Assembly (NCBI GenBank): GCA_029465975.1
Contig: CM055744.1
Coordinates: forward strand, 4,417,500-4,481,499
DNA from: Dallia pectoralis
Taxonomy: Eukaryota > Chordata > Actinopteri > Esociformes > Umbridae
Direction: 5' to 3'
DNA length: 64,000 nucleotides
Shown: one piece after another, positions 26,841-39,246 of the stretch
How the letters are laid out: each line of letters starts with the position of its first letter
Numbering within the stretch: the stretch's first letter is position 1
Notes under the pieces: model-generated
Database searches by the model: none
Seen by the model: the letters and a program-made list of their open reading frames with translations, nothing else
What the model was told of the DNA's origin: nothing
Position numbers and translations under genes: made by a program

Positions 26841-27057
26841 AGTGGGAGCCAATGGAGAGGGTGGCTAATGAGTTCATGGAGAGCTCATTCTGCGCATTTG
26901 TCAGTCATTTTGTGCGTTTGTAAAAGGGCCCTAAGGTGCGGGGCAGGCAGGACGTCAAGTCAGACGGTCCGATGGTGGTAGCTTTTTCAGCGGCGATGAT
27001 ATCAAAATGCGTTTGAACGGTCTGTCTGCTAGATGTTAGCGTCGCGAACAGACAGCG

Positions 27058-27655
27058 GAGGTTCCTACCGATCCTCATGGCCCTTTATGTGGCCCCGTGT
27101 GCTAACATGGGGAGGTTCCTACCGATCCTCATGGCCCTTTATGTGGCCCCATGTGCTAACATGGGGAGGTTCCTACCGATCCTCATGGCCCTTTATGTGG
27201 CCCCGTGTGCTAACATGGGGAGGTTCCTACCGATCCTCATGGCCCTTTATGTGGCCCCATGTGCTAACATGGGGAGGTTCCTACCGATCCTCATGGCCCT
27301 TTATGTGGCCCCGTGTGCTAACATGGGGAGGTTCCTACCGATCCTCATGGCCCTTTATGTGGCCCCATGTGCTAACATGGGGAGGTTCCTACCGATCCTC
27401 ATGGCCCTTTATGTGGCCCCATGTGCTAACATGGGGAGGTTCCTACCGATCCTCATGGCCCTTTATGTGGCCCCATGTGCTAACATGGGGAGGTTCCTAC
27501 CGATCCTCATGGCCCTTTATGTGGCCCCATGTGCTAACATGGGGAGGTTCCTACCGATCCTCATGGCCCTTTATGTGGCCCCGCGTGCGCTAACATGTCC
27601 TGGATGTTCCTACTGATCCTCATGCCCTTTATGTGGCCCCGCGTGCGCTAAAATG
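27058..27655. repeat. 54-bp minisatellite, 10 copies plus one decayed unit
   Basis: GAGGTTCCTACCGATCCTCA recurs exactly every 54 bases (27058, 27112, 27166 and so on to 27544). The second half of the unit reads TTTATGTGGCCCC then ATGTGCTAACATGG. In the common variant CCATGT-GCTA-ACATGG is a short inverted repeat. The first six copies alternate CCGTG and CCATG, a 108-bp higher-order pattern. The last units change to CGCGTGCGCTAACATGTCC. Two frames (186 and 179 codons) are open because 54 is divisible by three. Confidence 0.96.
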
Positions 27656-30600
27656 TCCTGGAGGGCAGGCGGCGTGTGCCCTTGACTCATTGGACCGGCC
27701 ACCCTTCACAGAACCAGTCAATCCCAGAAAGTGCATTTGCAGGACCGGGCAGTGATTCCACTTGACACGACTCGCTCAACGGTGCGTCTGGCTCACCGGG
27801 GTCCTCTGGTAAAAGGCCTCATTCCGCCTCCTTTGCCATGGCGACGGTGCAGTCGGACGATTGCGGCCCTTAAAAGCATTTGACCCCATCTAGGACGACC
27901 CTGTTGATTATTAGGGCGGCTGGTTGTCGCCTTGGAAAAGCGATTACATCAAGGGAGATGTGGCGAATTTGAGAGATGAAAAGGGACGGGGGGCTGAGAG
28001 AGGTTAAAACGTGCACAGCTGTACCAGGATGCACATGGGTAAAAGTTCTACTCATGTTGTCCACAGACGATGCGAGTCCATGGTTACACAAACACTTGGC
28101 AAACGCTCAATGTTGATTTCCGGGAAAGAATGTAAAGAAAGAGATTTGTTTTCTGGCCTGGGCGTCTGTGACACAGCTGTTATCCCTTTAAAATCTGTCC
28201 TAAGAACTTGACACAGTCTTCACATGTCTGACGCATTCAAATGTAACTCAAATTAGTTTTTTTGGCTGATCTTAGGCTCTTCCATTTTTTAACGATGGTC
28301 ATAGCTGGTGTTTGTGCGGTTCCTTCCTTTAATGCCCTTGCTATTTCTACTATTTGTTTTTGAATACTTCTAGCATAAACTTTGCTAGCGATAGCGACTT
28401 CATTAGGATGTCATTACATTATTGTGTTGAGTGGTGGTCCCACCTAGCTCTATTAAGATGAATGGCATCACTATGGACCAGTGTGGACAGCACCGTCGTC
28501 TAAAAGGACCCGAGAGGAAATCCCCAGTCAACCAAAGGCCAGTCTGATACTTCAAAGGATTAATGTTGTTGATGATTAGATAGGTGGCTGTATTGACGGC
28601 TTACTAAAATATTACGCCACTCCACAGTATTCCATTACTCAAATGTGTGATTTCATCTGATGCTTCACACAGTGGGATCTTAACTAGAATTATCCATGAG
28701 GTCACACAGAATTATAACAGAACTACACCACTCTGAAATATTAACACGGTAGCCAATGTACCTTGAGCGGTAAACATTTTTAAAAAGGAGTTGAGGAGAA
28801 CTTTAATTTAATAATATTTTAGTTCTGATTAACCTTGAGATGTACCCGAGTCTGTTTCCGAGTCTTTATCAGAGAGGTTAATGAGAGAGACACAGTGATG
28901 AGGTAAATGAAATACCAGCGCCAGTGCAGAGAAAACATTCAAACGAAGAGACAATAGAAGCCCAGACCTGAGCAAGCAGGACGCCTTTAATAGCAAGGAG
29001 AAATAAAACGAAACCCCGGTCCTCTCCCTCTTCTCCCCTTGACTTTTAACGTATAAATGAATCACGGAGCGTATTAGGGCTTTGACACAACCACTAGGGC
29101 TTCTTTATGAACACCTCATACACCTCATACTCCGTTCGCCGGCTCAAACCCAATCATAATGTGCCCCGCTCAATAACAACAAGACAATGCTTTACCGAAT
29201 TGTCTGATGTCATACCGTCATTATACGCTAATAGCAAAAGCCTTGGTTGCCCTTAGCCTCAAACAATTAGTCATTTTAAACTGCTTATTGGTTAAAAAGC
29301 ATAAACGATCAATTGGACATTTTTGCAGATGGCTACTCTTTGTCAGCGATGACATTGATTATGTCTGAGGCTCAAATTGGTCTAACATTATAGTATTTTC
29401 ACAGAGCATCCACGGGGACATTACATTGTCTAAACGGGACAACATGGTAGCTTTAGCTTTCTGTGTCAGACGTTGATTGAAAATTTGCACAAGTTCAATA
29501 GAACAGGGCAACCATAGGTTTTGCTAGGTTTAAAAGATACTACCCCTGCTATATTTCTGATAAGGTTTTAAAGAAATACAAAAGAACATATCCATCATTA
29601 CTAAGTTACGGCGATGATTAAACTTGAGTCTAAGTGGACGAAATAGAAAGACATTTTTTCATACGGGAGTAATCAGACAGACCAGGAATTAACAAGTCTT
29701 TCATCCTCCGATGCAGATAATTGTTTTTCTAAACCTTATTTCATTTCTCATTCACCCCCAAACCGTAGCCCCCAAAAAGACCCGGATGTTTATTAGAATA
29801 ATCATTTTGGCCTAGAGAATAAATTAAATAAAGACTATTGGTTGAGTACAGTGAAATAAACCGCCTGAAACCATTGCGGAACTTTTGAAATCAGAACAAT
29901 AGCACATACACCTTAATAGAAAAAAATCTATTTAGCCATTTATTGGGTTGAATAACTTCAAGGGTTTTGCGAGGACCCCACGGAGCCTCCCAGAGTCCCG
30001 GGCGGGCTGATCGCCTAAGGAAACCCCACATCCTCCTCTGAAGTCAGACACAATCCCCAGTTGGTTCCAGTCACATACTGTTAGACTCCAAAGAATCACA
30101 TTTTCATCCAGACTCCATATTTCTGTGATTTCTTTTCTTTTCTAAGGTCATTTATCTGCAGTCTTAATTTGGTAACATTGATTTCTTTTCTCAATGTCAA
30201 CGCGGCAGGATTTTCCCCCTCCTCACAGTGTCATCTGACTGTCAGTGAGAGATTGTAGGCCACTGTCCTTAGACGTGTTCAAGGTGTTGGAGTAAATTGG
30301 GACTGGTTCAATTAGAAAGATGGCATTATTGAGTACTTAATGAGTTTGGCTAGAATCCTCCCTAAAGGTATCATAAGGTGATCTATGTCTACAGGAAAGC
30401 AGGCATACTGTAAGTGGATCAGTATAGAATGAAAGAAAAGATGCCCAGGGCACAGATAGTGCACTATAGTAATATCTGTGGTAATGGAAAATTACCCTGT
30501 GAATAACTCTAAGGAAAAGTACACATTTAAATATACTTTTCCAATGCGACTTACCTAGATCATTTAAAATCAGCCAGAAAAGACTTCTTTGATTTCATGC

Positions 30601-33600
30601 TTCATTCCCTCTGAAGCATGGGCCAATTCTCCATGGTGATCTGTGAGGGATTAGCGCCTAATCCAGCATGGAAACACTTTAATGTTAGTATTGAAGGCAG
30701 GTTGTGCAACGCGCTTTTTGCACTAAGTAGCATTTCTCTCTGCTAGTTTACTGATTCATTGATGTTCATAACCAAATGTCAGGCTAGCGGCTTAAAATAG
30801 TACGTCTATTTGTCAGTATCTTGGAATAGGTTGTATGAAGGTAACGTAAATCCTCCTGAAAGGTTTATATAAAGTTAAGACTCAATATACAGCGCTACAA
30901 TAATTCAAACAAACGCTATTGCTTGACACGCCCATGATATGTTTGCTACACATTGTTTACATGTGTGACGACTAGAAGGGCCAGTCGTCTTTGTTTCGTT
31001 CTTTTTGTTGAACACTTTCTGACCTAGCACCGGCAAACGCACCCCAGATTGTTTCTTCATTGTTCTTGCCTGCTCCTCATTTAGGTCAACATGTGAATGT
31101 TGAATACGATAAAACAATGTAGGTGAATTTGAAACTAAATTTTGATTTAGTGTTGAATATGATCAGTTGTTTCTTTGCATTTGTTTCGAGGTGACAGGGA
31201 GGCCTGCGTTTCACCAGGCTGTAATATTTATCCTCCGTAGAACTCATTGGATAAAACGCTCCTCTGGTCCCGTTCTGCTATCTTTAGCGAAAACAAACGA
31301 AATCAGGTATTTCTACAAAACACCTGTAATCATGGTTGTGTTCTGACCGGAGAAAGGGAGACTGAGAACCGGAGACTGAGAACCGGAGCCTGAGAACCGG
31401 AGACTGAGGGTGATAAAGACATGTTTACTGTTGTAAATAACGGAGTGCATTAGAATGGCTGTGAATCAGGAGATAAAATGTTATTTAGATGTCCTGTAAT
31501 TTGTACCTCAACTTGATCTCAGACTCCGGCCATCATTAGGGAAAGCTCTAATGGCCTTGTCAGCAACTGGGATTTTTCTGCAGTGTCAGATCCAAACACA
31601 TTTCACATTGAGTACATTTCCATATGCCGAATAGTACACGTTCACATCACTCTGCTAATGTATCGCTGGGGTTGTTGACCGGTGTAAACACAAGTCAACA
31701 GGGTACTTATTTTAAATGTGTGTGACAATTTAGAAAACTTTTCTGGAAATCCACATAAAAAAGTAGTATTCTTGTTTTTTCCAGTGAGAAGCAATTTAGG
31801 TTAACCCCACTACTACACTGACCTGTCATAGGCACATAATAGATTAAAACCTTTCAGTTTACAAGCCATCTGATGCTGAGAATGACAGTAATTCCAAATT
31901 CTGTACCAGATAAAAGTTTGTACACTTACTTATTCACTTGAACTGTGAAATATTTACAATCATTTTCTTACTAGCAAACTGTAAAAAATGTAGATTACAA
32001 ACGTTTGTTTAGTTTCCCTTCTAGGATCTTATACAATTTGAACAGCATAGCAGGAACAATTAAATCAAAATACTCACATCTCAGCTTTTCAGTTAGCATC
32101 TCACGCTATAAACATATGTAAACACAGCAGGGCATCATTTTCAATGCATCTTTAATGTTGAGTCTAATTAGAGTAAATTGCTAGGCTTGTAAACGCTGAG
32201 AAATTTGAATGCACCTCGATACCAATCTATCTCTGCATGTTCCACTGCAAAACCCCAGTACGCCCTGTTGCCTTGAAGGCTTGCTTTTGAGATTGCCTTC
32301 AAAAAAGACCTAATCCAAGCAACAACATTTAACTGCTACAACAATAACACCTTTTGCATCGTGCTCATATCTCCTATTATATAAAAGTAAACAATTATCA
32401 ACGACAACTTTAAATTCTAATTTAGAAACCCTCTCATTTTGTATACATGTCAAGTCTCGGAATTAGAATATGCACTAGTCGTATAATTAAGCACGCCTTT
32501 ATTCTTTAGTGTGAAATTGGCAAACTCAAATATAACGTGGTGCCTCGTGGGATTAGAGGCTTCATCATTGCGAACTCGCTGGAAGGCCACTGGAGGGTCT
32601 AATTAGTGCTACACCCGTGATCACGTTCGCTCCCTCAGCAATTGGGAAACACCGCAAATAGCAGAGGCGCCGTGAACACGCTAAACAAGGGCCGAGTGGA
32701 GCGAGGAGGGTTCACTTATGTGGATAATGGAAATATAGGCACATAGAGTCGCCTGTAATGCCACATTTTACCTGTTCGCCAGACTTGGCCGGTGAGGCTG
32801 CACTTGTGGATAAGGGCTAGGTGCTGCGGGGTATAGCCAGGGGAACTTGTCTGGTTCTAGGTCAGGTGTATGGTTTTTTATAACCCTACTTGGTATACAA
32901 GGGCAGTGGCTCACCTGCACCACACGACCAGGTTGGAAAAGCGAGGATAACTTAGTTAATATTAGGGAACGCCTGTTTTTCTCATTGAGGAAAGACGCCT
33001 GGAAAGGCGACCTAGCCCGAAAACTCTTCCACCTCGAACATGTTTGCCTATCGATGATGCGTTCCAGCCAGGCCAAATCAAGCTGACTCAGAGACTCCAA
33101 AAATGAAACAACGTAAAAAGAAACGTAATCCAAACGAAGACCTACCAGGCAGAACGGATGAAGGAACTTGTAGGGTCCGTGATCAGGGATACAGCTGATG
33201 GCAATAAGGACAATGAAACGGTGTCTGCGCTCCAATCTGATCCACCCAAATGTGTATATTCTACTTACTAAATACATTTGAGTGTATATGCTGTGAATGT
33301 GATAAATTAAGTCAACTGTGATCACAATGATAAAAAAGCATGTTTTTCAGTCTCAAAAAGCCATTTGTCAAGATTGCAAACACAATGAAGGCATACCGGT
33401 TTGATCAAAGCATTTTGTCACAATTTTTCTCCCCTTCCATATTTGTGAGTCACCTACTGCAGGAATTTACATTTAACACAACTGACGCAAAATCTAAATC
33501 TCCCAAATTGGACATGGACAAACGATAGCAGGCCACCATTCTAATAGTAGATATACATTTACTTACTACTAATTTACAATTAACAGTGTATTTACAAATG

Positions 33601-35136
33601 GGTTGTGCATGTAACAATAAGGTTCAGGTTTATGCACAAGTTATAAAAATACTTATAATATTATTATTATAATAATAGTCATCAAACAACTCATTAAACA
33701 TTATCATTAATCCTGAATTTGTCATTTCTGATACGGTTTAATATTTGATAAATTACTAACTATTTGAGAACCAACTATTTGGGAAAAACTGTAGAAGCTG
33801 TGTTGTGCAACTAATGTTGGCAGTCTAGTTTCTAGCTTAACTTTCTAATAACGTATATTGTGTGAAACTGCAACATGAAGATGACTGGGATTGAAACCGT
33901 CTTAAAAAACATTCACCTACTATTCCAACATGACATATAGACAATAACCAACACTGTGCACCAAGACCCAGTGACTTTTATAGCAAACATAATCACCCAA
34001 ATCCCAACCAGCTGTGACACTCTCAATAAACCCGAATGCTAAACAAGTGACTTCAAAACTTATATAAAATTATAACAGACCCGCAACGCCCTCCTAGCCC
34101 ACTAGGTGTTCTCAGTGAGCCAGGAGGCGTTACAGTGATCTCAATGGTAAACATTTGTATACAGCCTCAACAGGTCATTTGTCAAGATTGCACACATAGC
34201 ATGCTAGTTTTACAACTTCCACATCCACATGGGATCTCCTGTTTAGTTTCCCATGCTCTTTAAGTGTGACAAAGGATTCTATAGCACAAATGAAAATGTT
34301 CTGATGAAATGTAGTAAACATGTTATGTTTTTTACCATTAATACATATCATATTTGTTATATTTAGAAATAAATCTATAGATATATACACTATCTAATAT
34401 TTTTGATCTCTCAACATGGGCCCATGTCATGGCCGGGTAGATCAGATGGTAAGCGAACATTCCATTCTCGTTGTCAACATCTGCAAGAGAAATGGGCATT
34501 TACGAGAAATGAGATTACGAGGGGGCGCACGCATTTGCCATAATAGGAGTGGTCTCCGCGGCCTGAACGATGTTCCTTGTTAGGGGCTCCACACCCGCAT
34601 AAACCTCCAGATGATGGTTAGCTGTTGAACTATCAACAATTAGGCCTACCTCAGGTTTAAGGAAATCACAAATACAAAATAGCTACTAATACAAAATGTC
34701 ACACTTCTTGTTTCTATTATATGCTGATTTTCAAAGAGACAACGTCTAGACAGAAATTCAGAGATATCATGAGCTATCTGCGTATTGATGACAAAAGCAC
34801 ACAAGCTTCTCGAATACAGACAGGGTTAGCAGTGATATCGGAGATCTTCGATACACTCGTGAAAAACAGTGTTGCTTTTTAAAACCCCAGTCCAAAAATA
34901 ACTTTTAATGAACAGCTATTCCCAACCCAAGCTCACTGTCGATTCACACAGTATGAAATATGAAACTGAAGCACACAAATTATTTTAAATTAAACAAAAT
35001 GCATTTATTTATACTATGTGTGTAAGTATAACATACAGTTCTCAACATGTGTGTGTCGCATGAAGGAAATACTTTAGCAAAGAAAAATACCTTTCCATTA
35101 CAGACATTTCCATTTGACGAGGCGATCGAGAAAAAC
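27656..35136. other. Long non-coding interval (gene desert)
   Basis: No exon is recognised. It contains a 14-bp short tandem repeat (31357-31408) and a 185-codon minus-strand frame at 32768-33325 with no recognisable domain. A diverged direct repeat pair lies at 33318-33390 and 34135-34200. Much of the rest is AT-rich unique sequence of regulatory appearance (for example 32560-32740). Confidence 0.45.
31357..31408. repeat. 14-bp tandem repeat, 3.7 copies
   Basis: GGAGACTGAGAACC repeats with GGAG at 31357, 31371, 31385 and 31399. One copy has GGAGCC. Confidence 0.9.
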
Positions 35137-36024
35137 TGGGCCATATTCTTCATCCGTTCTTAAGAAGAAATTAGTTCTTAAAACCCACTTACGCAGTTTC
35201 CACGTGTCAGATTCTGACATTCACCAATATTTATTTATCTGGAATTTGTTCTTAGGAAAGAACAGAATCTACGCACAGTGAAAAGCACTCTTATGCAGAT
35301 TGGCGCGCTGACTTTTTTGTGTCAAATCATTAGTCTCTGCGTTTTCATCAATTGTACAGTGCTTCAAATATTATGAAGAATAACATTATGAATAATTTTC
35401 AATTATTTGAAATATTTGCATCAATTTAACACTTTTCTGTGGATGGCACACCCGAGATTGCGGTCATTCCGATTATGTCCCCGATGCGCTGGTCCAGCTC
35501 AGTTCTGTGAACGCTGTGTCAGGGGAAGGGCGCACCCTTCCCCTGACACAGCGTTCACAGAACGAGTGATTAAATCCTATGCATCCTCTCTGTATTTGTT
35601 TTTGCAACCACTACTGACGCTGATAAATATTACATGTTTTTGCCTGTTCACTTTTTGCAGAAGTATTTCCACTTCTGAACTACTGAAGACTTTTTTTCTG
35701 TTGGCGTCTGATCCATACTGTCTTTACATTTTCATTTCGGCATTTTTGCATTACCACTTCAGTTTTTACGATGAGTTTCCACTCCGCCCTGCAGTTTAAT
35801 GCCCTTTTATGGGAAATACCGGGGCGTTTACCTATGCTAATTAGGGACAACGGACACCCGCTTTCCAATTACGAAGACGTGGTATTCATCATTATAGGAA
35901 CGTAGGTGCGAACAATTATGTAATTTAAGAACACGTTCGTGAATTTGAGTACGACTTTTCTTAGGACCTTTCCTAGGAACAAATTTAAGAAATAACTTAG
36001 GAAAACATTGAAGAATATGGCCCA
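35137..36024. mobile_element. Non-autonomous DNA transposon with 16-bp terminal inverted repeats
   Basis: The left end TGGGCCATATTCTTCA (35137-35152) is repeated as its exact reverse complement at 36009-36024. Inside the termini, diverged inverted sequence continues (AATTTGTTCTTAGGAAAG on the left against AAATTTGTTCCTAGGAAAG when the right side is reversed, near 35242 and 35960). The 888-bp element has no transposase. Its centre holds a long perfect hairpin. A clear target-site duplication was not found, so the superfamily is left open. The 130-codon frame at 35407-35799 has no recognised domain. Confidence 0.7.
35502..35563. repeat. Perfect 29-bp inverted repeat with 4-base loop
   Basis: The left arm 35502-35530 (GTTCTGTGAACGCTGTGTCA, then GGGGAAGGG) is followed by loop CGCA (35531-35534) and an exact reverse-complement right arm, 35535-35563. 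There is no mismatch or bulge. It lies inside the inverted-repeat element. Transcribed, it would give a 62-nt perfect stem-loop. Confidence 0.93.
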
Positions 36025-36956
36025 ATGTTATTGGCCACTAAGATTCCCCATCCCCATCTAGTGCTATATAGTAGGAAGGGTGTGGCTGGAGTTCACTGTA
36101 CTGAGTTAACTTGCACGGTTTGGTCGGTAACGTGTTCTTTACAATGTGCAGCTGGATACATTATACGACTCAACAAGTTTTGACTTGTTTAGGAATATGG
36201 ACAAACTGTATCAGATTGAGAATCTGAATTTTAATCTGCTTATTACTCTGCGGGAAGAGCCCGCAAGAGATTGTACGGTATTCAAACGCAATTTGAATAA
36301 CGACAAATTTAAACTTTATAGAATGTTGTTATTATTTTTCTTGATTATTTGGATGTGACTGAGAAGCATAATTAAGTGTTTTTTTTGCGTTTAAATGTTC
36401 TGATTTAGTGTCCATTCCCTCATTAGGGCAGTGTATATATTTTCTCTCTGTTTGGCTGTGTCTTTGTGTGGTATTCTGAAATCACTTGGGAAAAGGAGGG
36501 CAAGATCCAGGTCGATATAAATGTGATAATCTTTCCAATAAATGTCAAACACCAAACAACGTTCAATGAACGTGGAAAGTAACTTAGAAAACATCTGGTT
36601 GTTATATACGGATTGTTTGTTGTAGAGAAACCAGAGTTGTGTAATCCAGCTATTCAGCATGCTAACATGTAACAATACCACACAAAGACATGACCTGTTT
36701 CACTCTTTCAACTCGGTTGCTTGGGATTTATTCGATTCACTGGCGGAGAAGAGATGTGTCAGAGTGGCGGGACTGGTAGTGGCTGCCAAACATGTAGGCA
36801 ACTGTGGCAAATGCACTCAAACAGTGACTACGATTTGAATTTTGTGTAGGCATTGAACAGTGTTTCCCTAAATCGCCTCTTTACATGTAAATACAAACAT
36901 GTTACTTGAAACACACTAATTATTTTTAATTAAACCAAGGGTGTGCTATGTGTGTA
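36025..36956. other. Non-coding interval, no gene seen
   Basis: AT-rich unique sequence. Frames of 70-96 codons show no recognisable domain. Confidence 0.5.
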
Positions 36957-36961
36957 ATAAC

Positions 36962-37765
36962 TGTTACGTGCCCAGCTGGTATGTGTATTTTTCCCCATGT
37001 TGTTGTGTCTCCCTGTTTGTCCTTAATTCTTCCCAGGTGTGGTGAGTTGCTGTTGATGGAGTGGGCGTGGCAGTAAAGAGGATCCAACCAATCCACAGTT
37101 GTTCATCACCCTATTTAAGTTGTAGTTTGTTTGGAGACAGACAGATGAGATGAGATGAGAGAGGAAGGAGGACTTTTGTTATATGTGACATCGTGGTCCG
37201 TTTTGGTATTTGGTGGAATGTTTGTGAGCCTGCTGTGTTTGTGTAACCCGTATCCTGTGGAGTGGGGCTAGGTAAGATACCCTGGGGTTTACACCCGTAG
37301 GTAACCCACTGTTATATACACTAGGTAAGATACCCTGGGGTTTACACACACCCGTAGGTAACCCACTGTTATACACACTAGATTAGAAGCCAGTGGCTGT
37401 TGCCCAGTGTTTTGTAGCAGTGAGGTAAGTTGTGGTTAGGGCTGGCCAATAGTGGCCAGACTAACGAGGTAGGGAAGCTTAGGGTCTTTATGTTTGATTT
37501 CTTTGATTTGACAGACCGCTGGCATTGCCCTACTCCTACATTCCCATTGTTCTCTTGTCCTCCCCTTCTGTATGTATTGTTGTATTGTCAGTATCATTAT
37601 TATTTTGAACTGTACTAAAAATAAACCACACCTGTTAAGGGTAACGGTAACTTCAGTTGTGGCCTCCTTGATTGGTTGCTTCATACACCATCACACCCAC
37701 CTCACCACCCAACGGGCGGCCTTGGGCAGTTGCGTTCTCCAGCCACTTCAGGCTGGGGCGTAACA
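36962..37765 (+). mobile_element. Solo LTR of a retrotransposon
   Basis: The 804-bp segment begins TGTTACG and ends CGTAACA (TG...CA termini with a 7-bp inverted repeat). It is flanked by an identical 5-bp direct repeat ATAAC (36957-36961 and 37766-37770), the target-site duplication of an LTR retroelement. In plus orientation it has a CCAAT box (37088-37092), a TATA-like CTATTTAAG (about 37111) and a polyadenylation signal AATAAA (37620-37625), the usual U3-R-U5 order. No internal gag/pol sequence or second LTR is nearby, so it is a recombination-derived solo LTR. An internal tandem duplication lies at about 37268-37384. Confidence 0.85.
37268..37384. repeat. Two-copy tandem duplication inside the solo LTR
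   Basis: CTAGGTAAGATACCCTGGGG followed by TTTACAC, CCGTAGGTAACCCACTGTTA occurs twice in succession. The second copy has an extra ACAC. Confidence 0.9.
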
Positions 37766-37770
37766 ATAAC

Positions 37771-39015
37771 ATATAACACATATTTCGGAAACAAAATGGA
37801 AAGCAGCTTTTTCAACAATGGGACATTGCTTCGACTATTGTCTACAATAGATCAACATTTATTTGGTTTATTGTAATCAAAGTAAAAAAGAAAATATGAT
37901 GAAAAGTTGATTTTTCTTGATGCGTTTGTAGTTTTGAATGTCTCTGATGCCGTCCCATTTATTACACAGAAGCAAGAAAATAGCGCACTGACTAAAGTTA
38001 ACTCAATAATGTCTACAATATGTCTAAATTAATCTGGTTTAACTTAAAATAATCAGTGCGCAAACATAAAATCACAGCCAATTTAAATTAAATATTGAGA
38101 TTTTGATTTACAGATTTACAGTTAGCCTATACATTAGGTAAATGTACACTAAGAATTGCCCTTTATGTCAATTTACACTAGACTAGCCCGTTTGTCAATT
38201 AACACTAGGGGTTAGCCCGATGCCAATAATCTCATTATTGATGCTTCTAATCACAATTTTATTTCTGCAAGCTTAGTTCGTAATATAGCAAAGTGCATCT
38301 GCTTCTACTCTAAAGTTGCTTGACTCTTTTTTCATAGTGCCCTGTGTTTTATTACCATAGACAGTTACAATACTCATCACTGCATTTTATACCAGAAAGT
38401 TGTCTCACCTCCTTGTAAGTGCGAAGATCCCTCCATTACTCTATTTTTTATAAAGCTCTACTCCACAAGCTTCCGGTATTCTTAAAATCACTGTTGAGAC
38501 ATAGATCGAAAACATTTATATTGAGAATTGTGTTTGTTTTAATGATTAATGTTAGTGTGTCTGTTAATTGTACTTTTTGTCCTCAATTGTCTCCCTAAAT
38601 AAATGCATATTAAATAAATAAATACAAATGTAACTAGGCTTAACACTGATGTCAGTTCACAATAGGCCTACCTTATACATCAATGTTCACCATGCTTAAC
38701 CATTTGTCAACATACACTAATCCTAGCTCGATGTCAATTTACAGGGTGCATAGCTCTTATGTTGATTTGCACTATGCCTAGCCTATACATCAATTTACAA
38801 TAGGCCTAGCACCTATGTCCATTTACAGTAATCTTAACCTATATGTCAGCATATACTAATCCTAGCCCAGGTCAATTTACAGTGGGCATAGTCTTTTTGT
38901 TAATTTACAGTAAGCATAGCCCTTATGTTAATTACATTTATTGTTTATTATAAGACATTCAATGTTGAACAATGTAGATTGCAAACTGGTTCACGCAAAA
39001 TAATTTAGTAAAAAT
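37771..39015. repeat. Non-coding interval with degenerate tandem repeat (about 30-35 bp unit) split by an insertion
   Basis: Between about 38105-38225 and 38635-38935 the motif GTCAATTTACACTAG/GTCAATTTACAGTAGGC with CTAGCCT recurs many times in diverged form (for example 38168, 38196, 38739, 38791, 38873). The two blocks are separated by about 400 bp (38226-38630) of different sequence. That stretch ends in CCTAAATAAATGCATATTAA and an (AAAT)n tail at about 38600-38630, which may be a retroposon inserted in the array. No gene is seen. Confidence 0.5.
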
Positions 39016-39017
39016 GA

Positions 39018-39246
39018 AATCAATCAATCAATCAATCAAATCAAATGTATTATATAGAGCCCTTTTTACAACAAAGTTGTCACAAAGTGCTTTTACAATC
39101 ACCCAGCCTGAATCCGACAGAGCACACATCAACAAGTTGATACACGGCGGCTACGATAAACTCAGTGATGGGTCGAGTTTAGAAAGAAACCTAGAGAGGA
39201 ACAAGGCTCTGAGGGGGGGGCAGTCCTCTTCTGGCTGTGGAGGGTA
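39018..39246 (-). mobile_element. Dispersed fish repeat (SINE-like) with (AATC)n end
   Basis: It begins with (AATC)n and AATGTATTATATAGAGCCCT and then ACAAAGTTGTCACAAAGTGC. It ends AAACCTAGAGAGGAACAAGG, GGCAGTCCTCTTCTGGCTGT. These are words I recognise from a very abundant repeat in teleost genomes, especially salmonids. The simple-repeat end suggests the retroposon 3' end is at the left (minus orientation). Family name not assigned; recognition is from general knowledge. Confidence 0.6.

Larger units (their letters stand above)
22237..27057. other. Non-coding interval with regulatory-looking stretches
   Basis: No gene is visible. It contains a 12-base G run (23435-23446) and a TG microsatellite (26819-26840). 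Segments rich in TAATTA and SOX-like words occur around 22480-22580 and 25840-25930. Confidence 0.45.

Noticed and set aside
27033..27616. 179- and 186-codon repeat proteins (MALYVAPCANMGRFLPIL repeats)
   Set aside because: Two frames of the same strand are equally open over a 54-bp array. No independent coding sign.
32768..33325. 185-codon minus-strand open frame
   Set aside because: It is not in an obvious repeat, but the translation shows no recognisable domain, no splice or promoter context, and a plus-strand frame overlaps it. Kept only as unexplained.
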